Shown one piece after another: positions 30,508-41,023 of a stretch of 64,000 nt of DNA. Position 1 is the stretch's first letter. The number at the start of each line of letters is the position of its first letter. Origin of the DNA: Cyanobium sp. CZS25K (GTDB taxonomy: Bacteria > Cyanobacteriota > Cyanobacteriia > PCC-6307 > Cyanobiaceae); assembly GCA_030373325.1 (NCBI GenBank), contig JAUCZB010000013.1, forward strand, positions 1-64,000, read 5' to 3'. Under the pieces are notes generated by a model that ran no database searches, had not been told where the DNA came from, and worked only from the letters and a program-made list of their open reading frames with translations. The translations under genes were made by a program, and so were the position numbers.

Positions 30508-32202
30508 TCAGGCCTCCCTGGAGCGGGCGATGTAGCGCTCCTCGTGCTCCACCAGCGGATGGCCCAGGCCGTAGCCGTAGGGGCCGCTGATCACGGTGGG
30601 AACGTCGTCCTCGAAATTCTCCGCCGGCGGCGGGGATGGCAGCAGCCACTCGAGGCCGATGGCCTGCCAGGGGTTGGGACCGGCTTTCGGCCCCCGGGCC
30701 CAGGAACTGACGATATTGAGGATGAAGGGGATCGTGGCCACCCCCAGCAGAAAGGCGCCGAGGCTGGCGAGCACGTTGGCCAGCGCGAACTCCGGGTCGT
30801 AGGAGGCGACGCGGCGGGGCATGCCCATCAGCCCGGCCCAGTGCATGGGCAGGAAGTTGAGGGTGCTGCCGATGAAAGTGAGCACGAAGTGGAGCTTGCC
30901 GAGGCCCTCGTAGTACATCCGGCCGGTGAACTTCGGAAACCAGTGGTAGATGCCGGCAAACACACCGAAGGTGATGGTGGAGAAGATCACATAGTGGAAA
31001 TGCCCCACCACGAAGTAGGTGTTGCCCACGTGGATGTCCACCGGCACGGTGGCCAGCATGATGCCGGTGATGCCGGCGAAGATGAAGTTGAACAGCCCGC
31101 CAAGGCAGAACAGCATCGGTGTGCTGAGCCGGATCCGGCCGCGCCACAGGGTGCCCAGCCAGGCGAACACCTTGATGCCCGTGGGGACGGCGATCAGCAT
31201 GGTGGTGACCATGAACAGGTTGCGCATCCACTGCGGTGTGCCGCTGTAGAACATGTGGTGCACCCACACGATCAGGCTCAGGAAGGTGATGGCGAAGGAG
31301 GCGATCGCCACCACCTTGTAGCCGAACAGGGGCTTGCGGGCATACACCGGGAACAGCTCGGAGAAGATGCCGAACACCGGCAGCACCATCACATACACGG
31401 CCGGGTGGGAATAGAACCAGAAGAAGTGCTGATAGAGCATCGGATCGCCGCCGCCCTCGGGCCGGAAGAAGCTGGTGCCGAAGCTGAGGTCGAACAGCAG
31501 CATCACCGCCCCGCCGGTGAGCACCGGCAGGCCCACCAGCTGGATGGTCTGGGCGGCGGCGGCGGTCCAGCAGAAGATCGGCAAGCGGAAATAGGTCATT
31601 CCCGGAGCCCGCATCCGGATGATCGTGGTGATGAAATTGATGGCACCCATGATCGAGGACACCCCCGAGAGCGCCACCGCCAGGATCCAGAGGAACTGGC
31701 CGTTGATGAAATGGCCCAGCGGGTTCTGGGTGCTCACGGGTGGGTAGGCCCACCAGCCCGAACCCGAAGGCCCGCCCGGCACGAAGAAACTGGCCATCAG
31801 AATGATGCCGAACAGTGGAAACAGCCAGAAGGCGGCCGCGTTCAACTTCGGAAAGGCCATGTCCGGCGCCCCGATCATGGGCGGAATCAACAGGTTGTTG
31901 AAACCGTTGAGGATCGGAAACAGGAACAGGAACAGCATCACCGTGCCATGCATGGTGTACAGCCCGTTGTAGACCGTGGGATCGACCAGATCGGCCGCCG
32001 GCGTGATCAGCTCTCCCCGCATGATCATCGCCAGCAGGCCACCCACCAGCAGAAACAGCAGCGCCACCGCCATGTACTGGATGCCGATCACCTTGGCGTC
32101 GGTGTTGAAGCTGAAGAAGCGCTTCCAGTTGTCCGGCGCTCCGGGCACCGGATGGGGGGCCTTGAGCACCCTGGGATCAAAGGGAACGGAGGAGGAAGCC
32201 AT
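30508..32202 (-). CDS. ctaD: Heme-copper oxidase subunit I (ARTO type)
   Basis: Catalytic subunit of an A-family terminal oxidase, 564 residues, 12 or more transmembrane helices. Heme and copper ligands are all visible: His85 (YTMHGT, low-spin heme), His266 with Tyr270 (YSHPAVY, CuB and cross-linked Tyr), His315-His316 (VHHMFYSG, CuB), His401 and His403 (GHFHYV, hemes). Position 268 is Ala, not the D-channel Glu of HPEVY; with the YSHP sequence this is the pattern of A2-type oxidases. Located between CuA-less ctaC (3 bases upstream) and ctaE. Confidence 0.96.
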   Translation of the reverse strand: MASSSVPFDPRVLKAPHPVPGAPDNWKRFFSFNTDAKVIGIQYMAVALLFLLVGGLLAMIMRGELITPAADLVDPTVYNGLYTMHGTVMLFLFLFPILNGFNNLLIPPMIGAPDMAFPKLNAAAFWLFPLFGIILMASFFVPGGPSGSGWWAYPPVSTQNPLGHFINGQFLWILAVALSGVSSIMGAINFITTIIRMRAPGMTYFRLPIFCWTAAAAQTIQLVGLPVLTGGAVMLLFDLSFGTSFFRPEGGGDPMLYQHFFWFYSHPAVYVMVLPVFGIFSELFPVYARKPLFGYKVVAIASFAITFLSLIVWVHHMFYSGTPQWMRNLFMVTTMLIAVPTGIKVFAWLGTLWRGRIRLSTPMLFCLGGLFNFIFAGITGIMLATVPVDIHVGNTYFVVGHFHYVIFSTITFGVFAGIYHWFPKFTGRMYYEGLGKLHFVLTFIGSTLNFLPMHWAGLMGMPRRVASYDPEFALANVLASLGAFLLGVATIPFILNIVSSWARGPKAGPNPWQAIGLEWLLPSPPPAENFEDDVPTVISGPYGYGLGHPLVEHEERYIARSREA

Positions 32203-32205
32203 GGT

Positions 32206-33162
32206 TCAGCCCTCGTGGGGGGCGGTGGAATCGTGGATGACGTTGACTATCGGTGGGGGTGCCGGCGGCACGGTGGCCCAGCCCTTGTCGCCCTTGGCGA
32301 GGCGGTCCTGCCAGAGCTGCTGGGCTGGATTGGGGCTTTCCTGCAGGGGCGCACGGGCCGCCTCGGCCAGCCAGCGGCGGAAGCCGTCGGCCGACTCCAC
32401 CACCACGTCGGTCTGGTTGGAGGAGAAGTAGCCGCCGCTGAACATCGAATCCCGCAGCCGGTAGCGGCCCTCGCGGGTGGGCACCAGGCTGTAGTCGATC
32501 ACGCTGCCGGGCACCAGGTCCTGCTTGAGCCGGAAGGCCGGCACGTAGAAGCCATGCAGCACGTCCATCGAGATGAACTTGAAGCGGGCCCGCTGGTTGA
32601 CCGGCAGGTGCAGCTCGGCGCTGCGGGTGCCGTCGGGATAGACGAACTCCCACGACCACTGGCGGGCGATCACCTCAATCGGGCCGACCTCCTCGGCGAC
32701 GGCGCTGGCCCCCTGGCCCCCGCCGGCCACCTGCATCGCCTGCTCGCCGCCGAGCACCCGCTGCTTGCTGCCGATGGTGGCGAGGGTGTCGTTGACCCGG
32801 ATGGCATGGGCGGCAATCAGCATCACGATCACCAGGGGAATGATCGTCCAGGTGATCTCCAGCTTCAGGTTGCCCTCGATCGGATCGCCATCCTCCATGT
32901 CGTACTTGGGGGCGCGGTTGAACAGCAGGGTCCAGGCCATCACCGCAAAGCAGCCCAGGAAGATGAAGCTGCCGATGCCCGTCTCCAGGGCGAACAGGTC
33001 GTCGACGTAGGGGGCGGCCGCCGAGGCCTGCACCGGCAGCCAGAGGTGGGACACCCGGGCCATCCAGAGGCTGACGGCCCCGTCGGCGACGACGGCCAGG
33101 GCGATCAGCAGGAGGGCTGCCAAGGGGAAGCGCCGGGCTTGGGCTGGGGGACTCGGTGTCAT
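32206..33162 (-). CDS. ctaC: Heme-copper oxidase subunit II without CuA site (ARTO type)
   Basis: 318 residues: two N-terminal transmembrane helices (with LKLEITWTIIPLVIVML in the second) and a periplasmic cupredoxin domain. The aromatic block RQWSWEF and the first copper-site histidine (His203 in VLHGFYVP) remain. The CxxxCxxxHxxM copper-binding loop is gone: the aligned residues are Asp238, Ser242, Phe246 and Asn249. The protein should therefore not accept electrons from cytochrome c, and the complex is probably a quinol oxidase, as proposed for cyanobacterial ARTO. Start ATG overlaps the upstream DUF2231 stop. Confidence 0.93.
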   Translation of the reverse strand: MTPSPPAQARRFPLAALLLIALAVVADGAVSLWMARVSHLWLPVQASAAAPYVDDLFALETGIGSFIFLGCFAVMAWTLLFNRAPKYDMEDGDPIEGNLKLEITWTIIPLVIVMLIAAHAIRVNDTLATIGSKQRVLGGEQAMQVAGGGQGASAVAEEVGPIEVIARQWSWEFVYPDGTRSAELHLPVNQRARFKFISMDVLHGFYVPAFRLKQDLVPGSVIDYSLVPTREGRYRLRDSMFSGGYFSSNQTDVVVESADGFRRWLAEAARAPLQESPNPAQQLWQDRLAKGDKGWATVPPAPPPIVNVIHDSTAPHEG

Positions 33163-33818
33163 GGCAGGGCCTCGCGCAGGTCGGCGCCCGCCGCCAGCAG
33201 CTGGTCGGCGGTGACATGCACCCCGAACTCCGCCGCCAGCTGGGCGCCGAGGGTGCCGTGCAGGCCGAGCACCCCGTAGAGCAACAGACCCACCAGCAGG
33301 TAACTCCACTGCACCTGGCGGCCCAGCTCGTGGCGCCAGGCGAAGCGCTGGTAGCCGCGCCAGATGGTCATGGCGACGATCACCAGCAGGATCACCACGC
33401 CACCCACCCCGTGCCAGAGCATGGTGACCATGCTTTCCAGGCCGATGCTGCTGGTGACACCAGGCAGGGGCACCGCCAGGAGCATCTCGTAGAACCCGGC
33501 CGCCACGGTGAAGAACGACACCGCCGAGCAGGCCAGCAGGTTGTACCAGCCCACATCGTGCAGGCCGGCCCGGGTGACGGGCAGGGCCAGGAAGCGGAAC
33601 AGGCGCTTCTCAAGGGGATAGAGGGCGCCGGCGATGTCGAAGGCGATGGCGATCACGAACAGGCCGATCGTGAAATGCACCAGGGTGGGATGGATCGGCA
33701 GGGCATAGGGCAGATCGTTGGGGCCGAGCCCGCCGGCGATCTGCTGGATCGGCGCCTCCGGGGGCAGGTAAACCGCCAGCGGCAGAAGGCCCGGATGGGA
33801 CAGGAAGGCCTCCCTCAC
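33159..33818 (-). CDS. DUF2231 membrane protein
   Basis: 219-residue membrane protein with about five hydrophobic segments. The DUF2231 signature is LPIHPTLVHFTIGLFVIAIAFD. Several membrane-embedded histidines (IHPTLVHF, MLWHGVGG, GLHGTLG) could bind heme or a quinone, but this is speculation. Overlaps both neighbours by four bases, so it is part of the oxidase operon. Function unknown; the position directly before ctaC suggests a role in oxidase assembly or electron transfer. Confidence 0.82.
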   Translation of the reverse strand: MREAFLSHPGLLPLAVYLPPEAPIQQIAGGLGPNDLPYALPIHPTLVHFTIGLFVIAIAFDIAGALYPLEKRLFRFLALPVTRAGLHDVGWYNLLACSAVSFFTVAAGFYEMLLAVPLPGVTSSIGLESMVTMLWHGVGGVVILLVIVAMTIWRGYQRFAWRHELGRQVQWSYLLVGLLLYGVLGLHGTLGAQLAAEFGVHVTADQLLAAGADLREALP

Positions 33819-34312
33819 ACCAACCCCGCCCGCGTCGCTTCCACCACCTTCACGGTGTGCAGGCCGTAGATCCAGATCAGCTGGTTGCCGAGGGTGACCT
33901 GCACCGCCACCAGCACACTCAGCACCCCACCGGCGGCCAGGAAGGCCAGGGGCAGGCGCTGGGGATCCTTGCTGCGGATCACGTAGCGCCAGGCGGTGAG
34001 CACCGCGAGCACCCCGGCCAGGGACCAGCCCAGGGTGCTGTGCAGGTTGAGGATTTCACTGGCGGCGCCGTAGGGATTGGCCAGGCCCGCCTCCACCTGG
34101 CCGAAGATGATGGCCACGAAGATCGCCAGGGTGGCGAACAGAAGATTCCAGAAGCTCACCTCGAAGAGGTGGGGGCGGCGAGCCAGCACACCGATCAGGT
34201 CGAAGACCACCGAGATCACCGCCATGGCGATCACGAAGTGCACCACGATCGGATGGATCGTGTCCATCCAGGGGAGGTTGTGGTCATTCAGCGGTGGCAG
34301 CAAATCGAACAT
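33815..34312 (-). CDS. DUF2231-like membrane protein, first gene of oxidase operon
   Basis: 165 residues, four transmembrane segments. It shares the IHPIVVHFVIAMAVISVVFDLIG pattern with the next protein and also keeps the NLHSTLGW and GLHTVKV histidines. Start set at ATG 34312; an in-frame ATG at 34333 adds seven residues, and neither has a convincing ribosome site. The operon promoter should lie in 34313-34453, the gap shared with a divergent gene. Confidence 0.78.
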   Translation of the reverse strand: MFDLLPPLNDHNLPWMDTIHPIVVHFVIAMAVISVVFDLIGVLARRPHLFEVSFWNLLFATLAIFVAIIFGQVEAGLANPYGAASEILNLHSTLGWSLAGVLAVLTAWRYVIRSKDPQRLPLAFLAAGGVLSVLVAVQVTLGNQLIWIYGLHTVKVVEATRAGLV

Positions 34313-34453
34313 GGCTGCACTGGAACCCTGCATGCCGACCCAATCTGGGCAGAAACGGCGGGGCTGCCTGTTTCCTGTGATGCTTTGCCATGGCAACTGT
34401 CGGCATTTGCCGATAGGCCAGCGACCTAACCTCAGGGCAGCCACTCCAAATCC

Positions 34454-34975
34454 TTGTCCGTTCCCGCTTCCCCCACCCTGCGCTGGGTCACCGCCGGCCT
34501 GCTGCTGGTGGCGGCCGTCCTCTGCCTGGCGCTTCCCTTCGTGTCCGCCACCCTGCTCACCATCGCCCTGGGCGGTGTGGCGATCGCCGCGGGCATCTCC
34601 CAGCTGCTGCGGCTCACCTCGGCCGACGACACCCGCAGCAAGGTGTTCCGTGCCATCTCCGGGGTGCTCTACGTGGTGGGTGGCATCGGCCTGGTGGCCT
34701 TCCCGGTGGCCAGCACCGTGAGCCTGACCCTGTTCATCGGCGTCCTGCTGGCCGTCGAGGGGGTGATGGAGCTGGCGGGGGCCGCCGCCGGCGCCGGGCC
34801 GGCCCGGGGCCTGGTGCTGCTCGACGGCATCGTCACCGTCGTGCTGGGGGGAATGCTGATCGCCGAATGGCCCTCCGACAGCCTCTGGGCCATCGGCACC
34901 CTGTTCGGCTTCGCCCTGGCCTTCTCCGCCTTCAACCTGCTCACCGCCACCCCCCCCACCGCACCCGAGGGCTGA
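34454..34975 (+). CDS. HdeD-like (DUF308) membrane protein
   Basis: 173 residues with six short transmembrane helices in a three-fold repeat pattern typical of HdeD/DUF308 proteins (for example ALGGVAIAAGISQLLRL, GVLLAVEGVMELAG, GTLFGFALAFSAFNLL). Inner-membrane protein linked in E. coli to acid stress. The only plausible start is TTG 34454, since no ATG or GTG precedes the first helix, so the N-terminus is uncertain. Divergent from the oxidase operon. Confidence 0.78.
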   Translation: MSVPASPTLRWVTAGLLLVAAVLCLALPFVSATLLTIALGGVAIAAGISQLLRLTSADDTRSKVFRAISGVLYVVGGIGLVAFPVASTVSLTLFIGVLLAVEGVMELAGAAAGAGPARGLVLLDGIVTVVLGGMLIAEWPSDSLWAIGTLFGFALAFSAFNLLTATPPTAPEG

Positions 34976-34999
34976 ACCTGGCGGCACGGGGCCACCAGC

Positions 35000-36826
35000 T
35001 CATTCGGCCACGGCCGGTCCTTCGGCACGGCGTGGATCCACCGCCCCCAGGCTGCCGCCGGCCTCCAGCACCTCGACGCTGTTGGCCGCCCCCATGGCCG
35101 GGACCTGGCGCACGCTGTGGCCCATGGCCTCCAGCAGGCGGCGGCTGTCGGGGCTGAAGCCCTGCTCCAGCTCGATCCGGTCGGGCCAGAGCTGGCTGTG
35201 GATGCGGGGGGAGGCTACGGCGCTGGCCAGGTTGAGGCCATGCACCACCCGGTTGAGCAGCACCTGGAGCACGGTGGTGATGATGCGGCTGCCGCCGGGG
35301 CTGCCGGTGGCGATCCAGGGGCGGCCATCGGGGCGGAACAGCAGGGTGGGGGCCATCGAACTGAGGGGCCGGCGGCCGGGGGCGATGGCGTTGGCCTCCC
35401 CCTGGCGCAGGCCGAAGGCGTTAGCGATGCCCGCTCTGGCGGTGAAATCGTCCATCTCGTTGTTGAGCAGGAAGCCCAGGCCCGGCACTGTGATGCCGTT
35501 GCCGTAGGGGAAGTTCAAGGTGGTGGTGAGGGCCACCAGGCCGCCCCGCCGGTCGGCCACCGACAGATGGGTGGTGTTGGTGCCCTCCCGGCCGGAGGCC
35601 GCCTCCAGCGCCAGGGCCGGGGTGTGGCGGCGGGAGTCGATGCGGCGGCGCAGAGCCGCGAGATAGGCCGGCGACAGCAACCGCGCCACCGGCACCGCCA
35701 CCTGCTCGGGATCCCCCAGCAGGGCATTGCGGTCGCGGTAGGCCAGGTTCATCGCCTCGGCCATCAGATGCAGGCTGGCGGCGGCGTTGAGGCCGCTGGC
35801 GGCCAGGTCAAAGGGCTCGAGGATCCCCAGGATCTGCAGCAGGGTGAGGCCGCCGCCGGGGGGCGGCATGGTGAGCAGCGGATGGCCGCGGAAGCGGCCC
35901 TGCAGGGGGGCCACCAGCCGGGCGCGGTAGGCGCGCAGGTCGGCGCGGGTGATCAGGCCGCCGCCCCGCTCCATGAAGGTCACCAGGGCATCGGCCACCG
36001 GCCCGCGGTAGAAGCCCCGCTCCCCTTCGGCGGCGATGCGCCCCAGGGTGACGGCCAGTTCCGGCTGGCGCAGTGTCGTGCCCGGCGGCGGGGGCGGCAG
36101 GAACTGGCGGCGGGAGGTGGGGTCGGCCTGCAGCCGCGGGGTGGCGGCGGCCAGGGAATCGCTCAGCTCACGGCTCACCGGAAAGCCCTGCTCGGCCAGG
36201 CGGATCGCCGGCGCCATCACCGTCTGCAGGGGCAGCCGGCCGTAGCAGCGCTGGGCCAGGGCGAGGCCGGCGACGCTGCCGGGCACGGCGGTGCTGAGCA
36301 GGCTGCGGGTGGCGCGGGCCCGGTCCACCTGGCCGTCAGGGCCCAGGAACATGGTGGCCGTGGCCGCCGCCGGAGCCGTTTCGCGGAAGTTCACCGCCAC
36401 CGCCGTGCCGCCGCCGATGGCCAGCTCGGGCCCGCTCGCGGGGCTGCCACCGGGTGCCTCGGCCAGGCAGCCCCGCTGGCGGGCCGGCGAGGACCCCGGC
36501 AGCCAGAGCAGCAGGAAACCGCCGCCGCCCAGGTTGCCGGCCTGGGGCAGGGTGACCGCCAGGGCGAAGGCGGTGGCCACAGCGCCATCCACCGCGTTGC
36601 CCCCCTGGCGCAGGATCGCGGCCCCCGCCGCCGAAGCCAGCGGCTCCTGGGCCGCCACCAGGCCCCGGGCCGACCAGAGCGGCCGGAAGCGCTGCTGCCC
36701 CTCCAGCAGCACGTTGCTCTCCGCGGCAGCGGGAGCCTGGGCCCGCGCCGCCGGCACGGCCGCCGCCGCCCCTCCTGCGAGCAGCAGCAGCGCCGCCCCC
36801 ATCCCCCGCCAGCGACCGTTGCTCAC
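35000..36826 (-). CDS. ggt: Gamma-glutamyltransferase (glutathione hydrolase)
   Basis: N-terminal nucleophile hydrolase that cleaves gamma-glutamyl bonds, e.g. of glutathione, in the periplasm. 608 residues. Signal peptide at residues 1-29 (ending AARAQA). Self-cleavage should expose Thr418, first Thr of the TTHLSVAD block, as the nucleophile of the small subunit. GNLGGGGFLL, SMAPTLLF and GSPGGSRI (the last two shaping the active site) are conserved. Starts inside the stop of the 5-oxoprolinase gene (ATGA), so the two genes are coupled. Confidence 0.94.
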   Translation of the reverse strand: MSNGRWRGMGAALLLLAGGAAAAVPAARAQAPAAAESNVLLEGQQRFRPLWSARGLVAAQEPLASAAGAAILRQGGNAVDGAVATAFALAVTLPQAGNLGGGGFLLLWLPGSSPARQRGCLAEAPGGSPASGPELAIGGGTAVAVNFRETAPAAATATMFLGPDGQVDRARATRSLLSTAVPGSVAGLALAQRCYGRLPLQTVMAPAIRLAEQGFPVSRELSDSLAAATPRLQADPTSRRQFLPPPPPGTTLRQPELAVTLGRIAAEGERGFYRGPVADALVTFMERGGGLITRADLRAYRARLVAPLQGRFRGHPLLTMPPPGGGLTLLQILGILEPFDLAASGLNAAASLHLMAEAMNLAYRDRNALLGDPEQVAVPVARLLSPAYLAALRRRIDSRRHTPALALEAASGREGTNTTHLSVADRRGGLVALTTTLNFPYGNGITVPGLGFLLNNEMDDFTARAGIANAFGLRQGEANAIAPGRRPLSSMAPTLLFRPDGRPWIATGSPGGSRIITTVLQVLLNRVVHGLNLASAVASPRIHSQLWPDRIELEQGFSPDSRRLLEAMGHSVRQVPAMGAANSVEVLEAGGSLGAVDPRRAEGPAVAE

Positions 36827-39800
36827 GGCAGGGCTCCGCCGCTGCCGGCGGCCGAGGTGCCGTAGCCGCCGCCGCCGGGGGTGGCGATCTCGAGCAGGTC
36901 GCCGGGCAGCACGCTCACCTGGGCGCAGCCGGCCAGCTCCTCCAGGCGGCCATCGGCCCGCTCCAGCCGGTTGCGTCCCACCGCGCCGTCACCACCTCCG
37001 GCCAGCCCGAAGGGGGCCACCCGCCGGGACCCCGAGAGGAGGGCGACGGTCATCGGCGCCAGGAAGCGCAGCCGCCGCACCACCCCCTCACCGCCGCGCC
37101 AACGGCCGGAGCCGCCGCTGCCATGGCGGATGGCGAAGCGCTCCAGGCGCACCGGGTAGCGGTCCTCGAGGATCTCCGGGTCGGTGAGGCGCGAGTTGGT
37201 CATGTGGCTCTGGATGGCATCGGCACCGGCGAAGCCGCGGCCATCGGGCCGCAGGCCGGCGCCGGTGCCGCCGCAGATGGTCTCGTAGTACTGGCAGTCG
37301 TCGTTGCCGAAGCTGAGGTTGTTCATCGTGCCCTGGGCCGCCGCCATCACCCCCAGGGCGCCGAACAGGGCATTGGTAACGGCCTGGGAGGTTTCGACGT
37401 TGCCGGCCACCACCGCCGCCGGTGGCAGCGGGTGCAGCAGGCAGCCGCGGGGCACGATCAGCTCGATCGGCTCGAAGCAACCGGCGTTGAGCGGGATCGG
37501 GCGACCCACCAGGCAGCGGAAGACGTACAGCACCGCCGCCTTGGTGATCGCCAGGGGGGCGTTGAAGTTGCCCTCCTGCTGGGGGGAGGTGCCCGTGAAA
37601 TCAACGCAGGCGCGGCGCGCGCCCCGGTCGATGCGCAGCGCCACCACGATGCGACTGCCGTTGTCGAGCTCCACGCTGTGGGTGCCATCGGCGAGCCAGG
37701 CGATCGCCTCGGCCACGGCCGCAGCGGCGTTGGCCTGCACGTGGGCCATGTAGGCGCAGACCTCCCCGGTGCCGTCCCGCGCCAGCAGCCGCTGCAGCTC
37801 GTCCACCCCGAGTTGGTTGGCGGCCACCTGGGCCTGCAGATCGGCCAGCAGCTGGTCGGGGTTGCGCACGGGGTGCGGGCCGGCCTCCAGGAGCACCCGC
37901 CACCCCGCCAAGTCGAAGTGGCCCTGCCGCAGCAGCGGCTCGTGGCTCAGCAGCAGCCCCTCCTCCTCGATGCGACGGCTGAACGGCGGCATCGAGCCCG
38001 GGGTGAGGCCACCCACATCGGCATGGTGCCCCCGGCAGGCCACGAAGAAGAGCGGCCCACCGCCGGCCTCGGGGGAGAACACCGGCGTGACCACGGTGAT
38101 GTCCGGCAGGTGGGTGCCGCCATCGAAGGGGTCGTTGGAGGCGTAGGCCTCCCCGGGCGCCAGCGGGGGCACCGTGCCTTTGGCCACGGCGGCCAGCAGG
38201 CTGGCCACGCTGTCCCCCATCGAGCCGAGGTGCACGGGGATGTGGGGGGCGTTCGCCACCAGCCGGCCCGCCCCATCGAACAGGGCGCAGGAGAAGTCGA
38301 GCCGCTCGCGGATGTTCACCGAGCGACTGCACTGGCGCAGCCGTTCCCCCATCTGCTCGGCGATGGCGGCGAAACGATGGTTGTAGAGCTCCAGCCGCAC
38401 CGGATCCACCGCCTCGGGGGCGGTGGAGGCCTGGGCAGCGGCCGGCAGGGGGGCGGCAACAGCCGCCTGAGGATCGCGCTCCAGCAACAGCTCGCCCCCC
38501 GCGAGCACCCGGCCGCTCCAGCCGGGTTCCAGCACCGTGGTGCCGGTGGGCTCCACCACCAGCGCCGGCCCCACGATCCGCTGCCCCGCCACCAGGCCCG
38601 CCCGACGCCAGAGGGGCACCCGGCGCCAGCCCATCACGGCATCGGCCCCACGGCTGGCGCCGGGCTCCTCCCCCAGGCAGAGCGGAACCCACTCCTGGAC
38701 TTCGTCCAGGGGCGGCGGATCGGGTTCGGGATCGGGATCGACCGCCGGCTCGCCGGGCGCCGGGGCGCTCAGCTCCACCTGGAGCCGTTCCACCACCAGC
38801 GGCGCGGCCGGCACCACAAAACCGAAGCGCTGGCGATGGCGACGCTCGAAATCGGCGCGCAGTTCCCCCAGCAGACCGTCGGGCGGGACGGCGGGCCAGG
38901 GCAGCTCCAGCCCCTGGTCACGGCCCCGGTAGCGCAGCTCCAGACGGGCCTGCCGCCGGGGCACCTGGTCAGGCGCCAGATCACCGCAGCAGCGCAGGGC
39001 TTCGCTGGCCTCCGCGAACAACGCTTCCATGTCCTGGGTCAGCCGAGGCAGCAAGGCCTCAGCCAGCGGCTGCCGCAGGGTCCGCTCCCGCAGCAGGGAA
39101 GGGCGCGCCAGACCGATGCCGTAGGCCGACAGCACCCCGGCCAGGGGATGGAGCAGCACCCGGGTGATCCCAAGAGCGTCCGCCAGGGGACAGGTCACCT
39201 GGCCGCCAGCGCTGCCGAAGGTCACCAGCACGGCGCGGCGCAGGTCGTGGCCGCGCTGAATCGAGATGCGACGGATCGCCTCGGCCATCCGCTCGATGGC
39301 GATCGCCAGCGCCCCCTGGGCCACCGCCTCCGGCCCGGCCGCCCCCAGCTCGCGGGCCAGGGCTTCGAAGCGCTCCAGCACCACCTCGCGATCGGCCGGC
39401 TGGTCGCCGCCGGGGCCGAACAGCCGCGGCAAAGCCTGCACCGGCAGCCGGCCCAGCAGCAGGTTGGCGTCGGTGATCGCCAGGGGACCGCCGCGGCCAT
39501 AGCAGGCGGGGCCGGGGTTGGCACCGGCCGAGCGGGGGCCCACCTGCAGGCGCCCGTCCTGCACGTGCAGCACCGAGCCGCCGCCGGCCGCCACGGTGTG
39601 GATCGGCAGCATGGGCGCCAGCAGCCGCAGACCACTGATCTCGGTCTCGTTGCTGCGTTCCCAGGCGGCCTCACCGCGGCTGCCGTCGAAGTGGAAGACA
39701 TCGGTGGAGGTGCCCCCCATGTCGAAGCCGAGGATCGGATCGGTGCCGAATCCAGCGGCCGCCGCCACCGCCACGGCCGCCACCATCCCACCGGCCGGAC

Positions 39801-40599
39801 CGGAGAGGATCGTGTCCTTGGCCTGGAGCAGGGCGGGTGCCTGCAGCGCCCCGGCGGAGGTCATCACCCGCAGCGGCGTGTCGTCCCCCAGGGCGGCCCG
39901 CACCTGATCTAGGTAGGCCCGCAGCACCGGCCGCAGGGCCGCTTCCGCCACGGCGGTGTCGATCCGGGGCACCAGCCGCGGCTGACGGCTGAGCTGATGG
40001 GAGAGCAGCACCGGGGCGAAACCCCGCGCCTCCAGCCACGCCCCCAGGGCCTGCTCATGGCGCGGGTGGCGGCTGGCCTGCAGCAGGGCAACCGCACAGC
40101 TGCGGTACCCGTCGGCCCACGCCTGCACCAGGGCCTGCTCCAGCGGCCCCTCCAGCGGCAGGGGCTGCACCTCTTCGCCATCCGCCGCCAGCCGGCCGTC
40201 GACTTCGATCACCCGCACGGGCAGGGGCTCGGGACGCTCAATGGCCAGGGCGAAGATGTCGGGCCGGTGCTGATCGCCGATGCGCTGCAGATCGGCGAAG
40301 CCGCGGTTCACCAGCAGCAGCACCGGCGCCACCTGCCGCTCCAGCAGGGCGTTGGTGGCCACGGTGGTGCCCAGCCGCACCTCGGCGACGGCTCCGGGGG
40401 GAATGGGCTCTCCGGGCGCCAGGGCCAGCATCTGGCGCAGGGCGGCCACGGCGGGGTCCACCGGGGGGGCGCCATCCGGCGAACCGGGCGGATCGGAGAG
40501 CAGCTTGCACACCGACAGCGCGCCCGTGGGGGAGCAGGCCACCACATCGGTGAAGGTGCCGCCCCGATCGATCCAGAACCGCCAGCCGGCGCGCGTCAC
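36823..40599 (-). CDS. 5-oxoprolinase (fused HyuA-HyuB type)
   Basis: ATP-dependent opening of 5-oxoproline to glutamate, the last step of the gamma-glutamyl cycle; cytoplasmic. 1258 residues, close to the eukaryotic-type fused enzyme. The N-terminal HyuA/actin-like part has [23 protein letters not shown] and [15 protein letters not shown]; from about residue 730 follows the HyuB part with [24 protein letters not shown] and the late GGGGYG. GTG start, no strong ribosome site. With the coupled gamma-glutamyltransferase it would recover amino acids from glutathione or other gamma-glutamyl compounds. Hydantoinase activity is an alternative. Confidence 0.93.
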   Translation of the reverse strand: MTRAGWRFWIDRGGTFTDVVACSPTGALSVCKLLSDPPGSPDGAPPVDPAVAALRQMLALAPGEPIPPGAVAEVRLGTTVATNALLERQVAPVLLLVNRGFADLQRIGDQHRPDIFALAIERPEPLPVRVIEVDGRLAADGEEVQPLPLEGPLEQALVQAWADGYRSCAVALLQASRHPRHEQALGAWLEARGFAPVLLSHQLSRQPRLVPRIDTAVAEAALRPVLRAYLDQVRAALGDDTPLRVMTSAGALQAPALLQAKDTILSGPAGGMVAAVAVAAAAGFGTDPILGFDMGGTSTDVFHFDGSRGEAAWERSNETEISGLRLLAPMLPIHTVAAGGGSVLHVQDGRLQVGPRSAGANPGPACYGRGGPLAITDANLLLGRLPVQALPRLFGPGGDQPADREVVLERFEALARELGAAGPEAVAQGALAIAIERMAEAIRRISIQRGHDLRRAVLVTFGSAGGQVTCPLADALGITRVLLHPLAGVLSAYGIGLARPSLLRERTLRQPLAEALLPRLTQDMEALFAEASEALRCCGDLAPDQVPRRQARLELRYRGRDQGLELPWPAVPPDGLLGELRADFERRHRQRFGFVVPAAPLVVERLQVELSAPAPGEPAVDPDPEPDPPPLDEVQEWVPLCLGEEPGASRGADAVMGWRRVPLWRRAGLVAGQRIVGPALVVEPTGTTVLEPGWSGRVLAGGELLLERDPQAAVAAPLPAAAQASTAPEAVDPVRLELYNHRFAAIAEQMGERLRQCSRSVNIRERLDFSCALFDGAGRLVANAPHIPVHLGSMGDSVASLLAAVAKGTVPPLAPGEAYASNDPFDGGTHLPDITVVTPVFSPEAGGGPLFFVACRGHHADVGGLTPGSMPPFSRRIEEEGLLLSHEPLLRQGHFDLAGWRVLLEAGPHPVRNPDQLLADLQAQVAANQLGVDELQRLLARDGTGEVCAYMAHVQANAAAAVAEAIAWLADGTHSVELDNGSRIVVALRIDRGARRACVDFTGTSPQQEGNFNAPLAITKAAVLYVFRCLVGRPIPLNAGCFEPIELIVPRGCLLHPLPPAAVVAGNVETSQAVTNALFGALGVMAAAQGTMNNLSFGNDDCQYYETICGGTGAGLRPDGRGFAGADAIQSHMTNSRLTDPEILEDRYPVRLERFAIRHGSGGSGRWRGGEGVVRRLRFLAPMTVALLSGSRRVAPFGLAGGGDGAVGRNRLERADGRLEELAGCAQVSVLPGDLLEIATPGGGGYGTSAAGSGGALP

Positions 40600-41023
40600 G
40601 ATGGCCGAAGCAGGGTGGGTCGCAAGGGGCGCACCGGGGGCTGCGGTTCAGAGGCTCTTCCAGGATGAACGGCCCCCTGCGGTCTGGAAAGCCCGTGGGG
40701 CGAACCGCTCCAGCGCCGACGGGACGGATGGCCAGCGACCCTGCTGGCCTGTTGCTGCCCTCAGCCGTCGATTTCCCCATGGCCGGGGAGCAGCCTGCCC
40801 GATCCTTGGAGCCTACTTTTTCGCCCCACATTCAGGAGTTGCCACATCAGATACTACATCGCGAACTAAAACGACCCACATCAATGCGCATGACCGACGA
40901 CGTGATGCAGGATTACATCATTAACGCATCAGAGATGAAGGTGAATGAATAGGCCATTTCGTGGCCAGTCATGGCCTGGAAAGATAGTTGCAATGGAGTG
41001 GTTGCCAAGGAGGAACAAATCCA
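40600..41023. other. Intergenic region between 5-oxoprolinase and an exported protein
   Basis: 424 bases, divergent promoters expected. Composition falls from GC-rich to mixed after about 40,810. A 22-codon frame from ATG 40884 is too short to support. No RNA gene or repeat recognised. Confidence 0.5.

Noticed and set aside
30421..33279. Very long open frame on the plus strand opposite the oxidase genes
   Set aside because: It is antisense to ctaE, ctaD and ctaC, which have full motif sets. High GC leaves few stop codons in antisense frames. Its translation is His/Gln/Gly/Ala-rich without any family pattern.
37123..39912. Open frame of over 900 codons opposite 5-oxoprolinase
   Set aside because: Same GC-driven antisense effect; the minus-strand 5-oxoprolinase has conserved motifs throughout.
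40665..40952. Possible small gene upstream of the first exported protein
   Set aside because: No ribosome site, shifting composition and no recognisable sequence; kept as part of the intergenic region.
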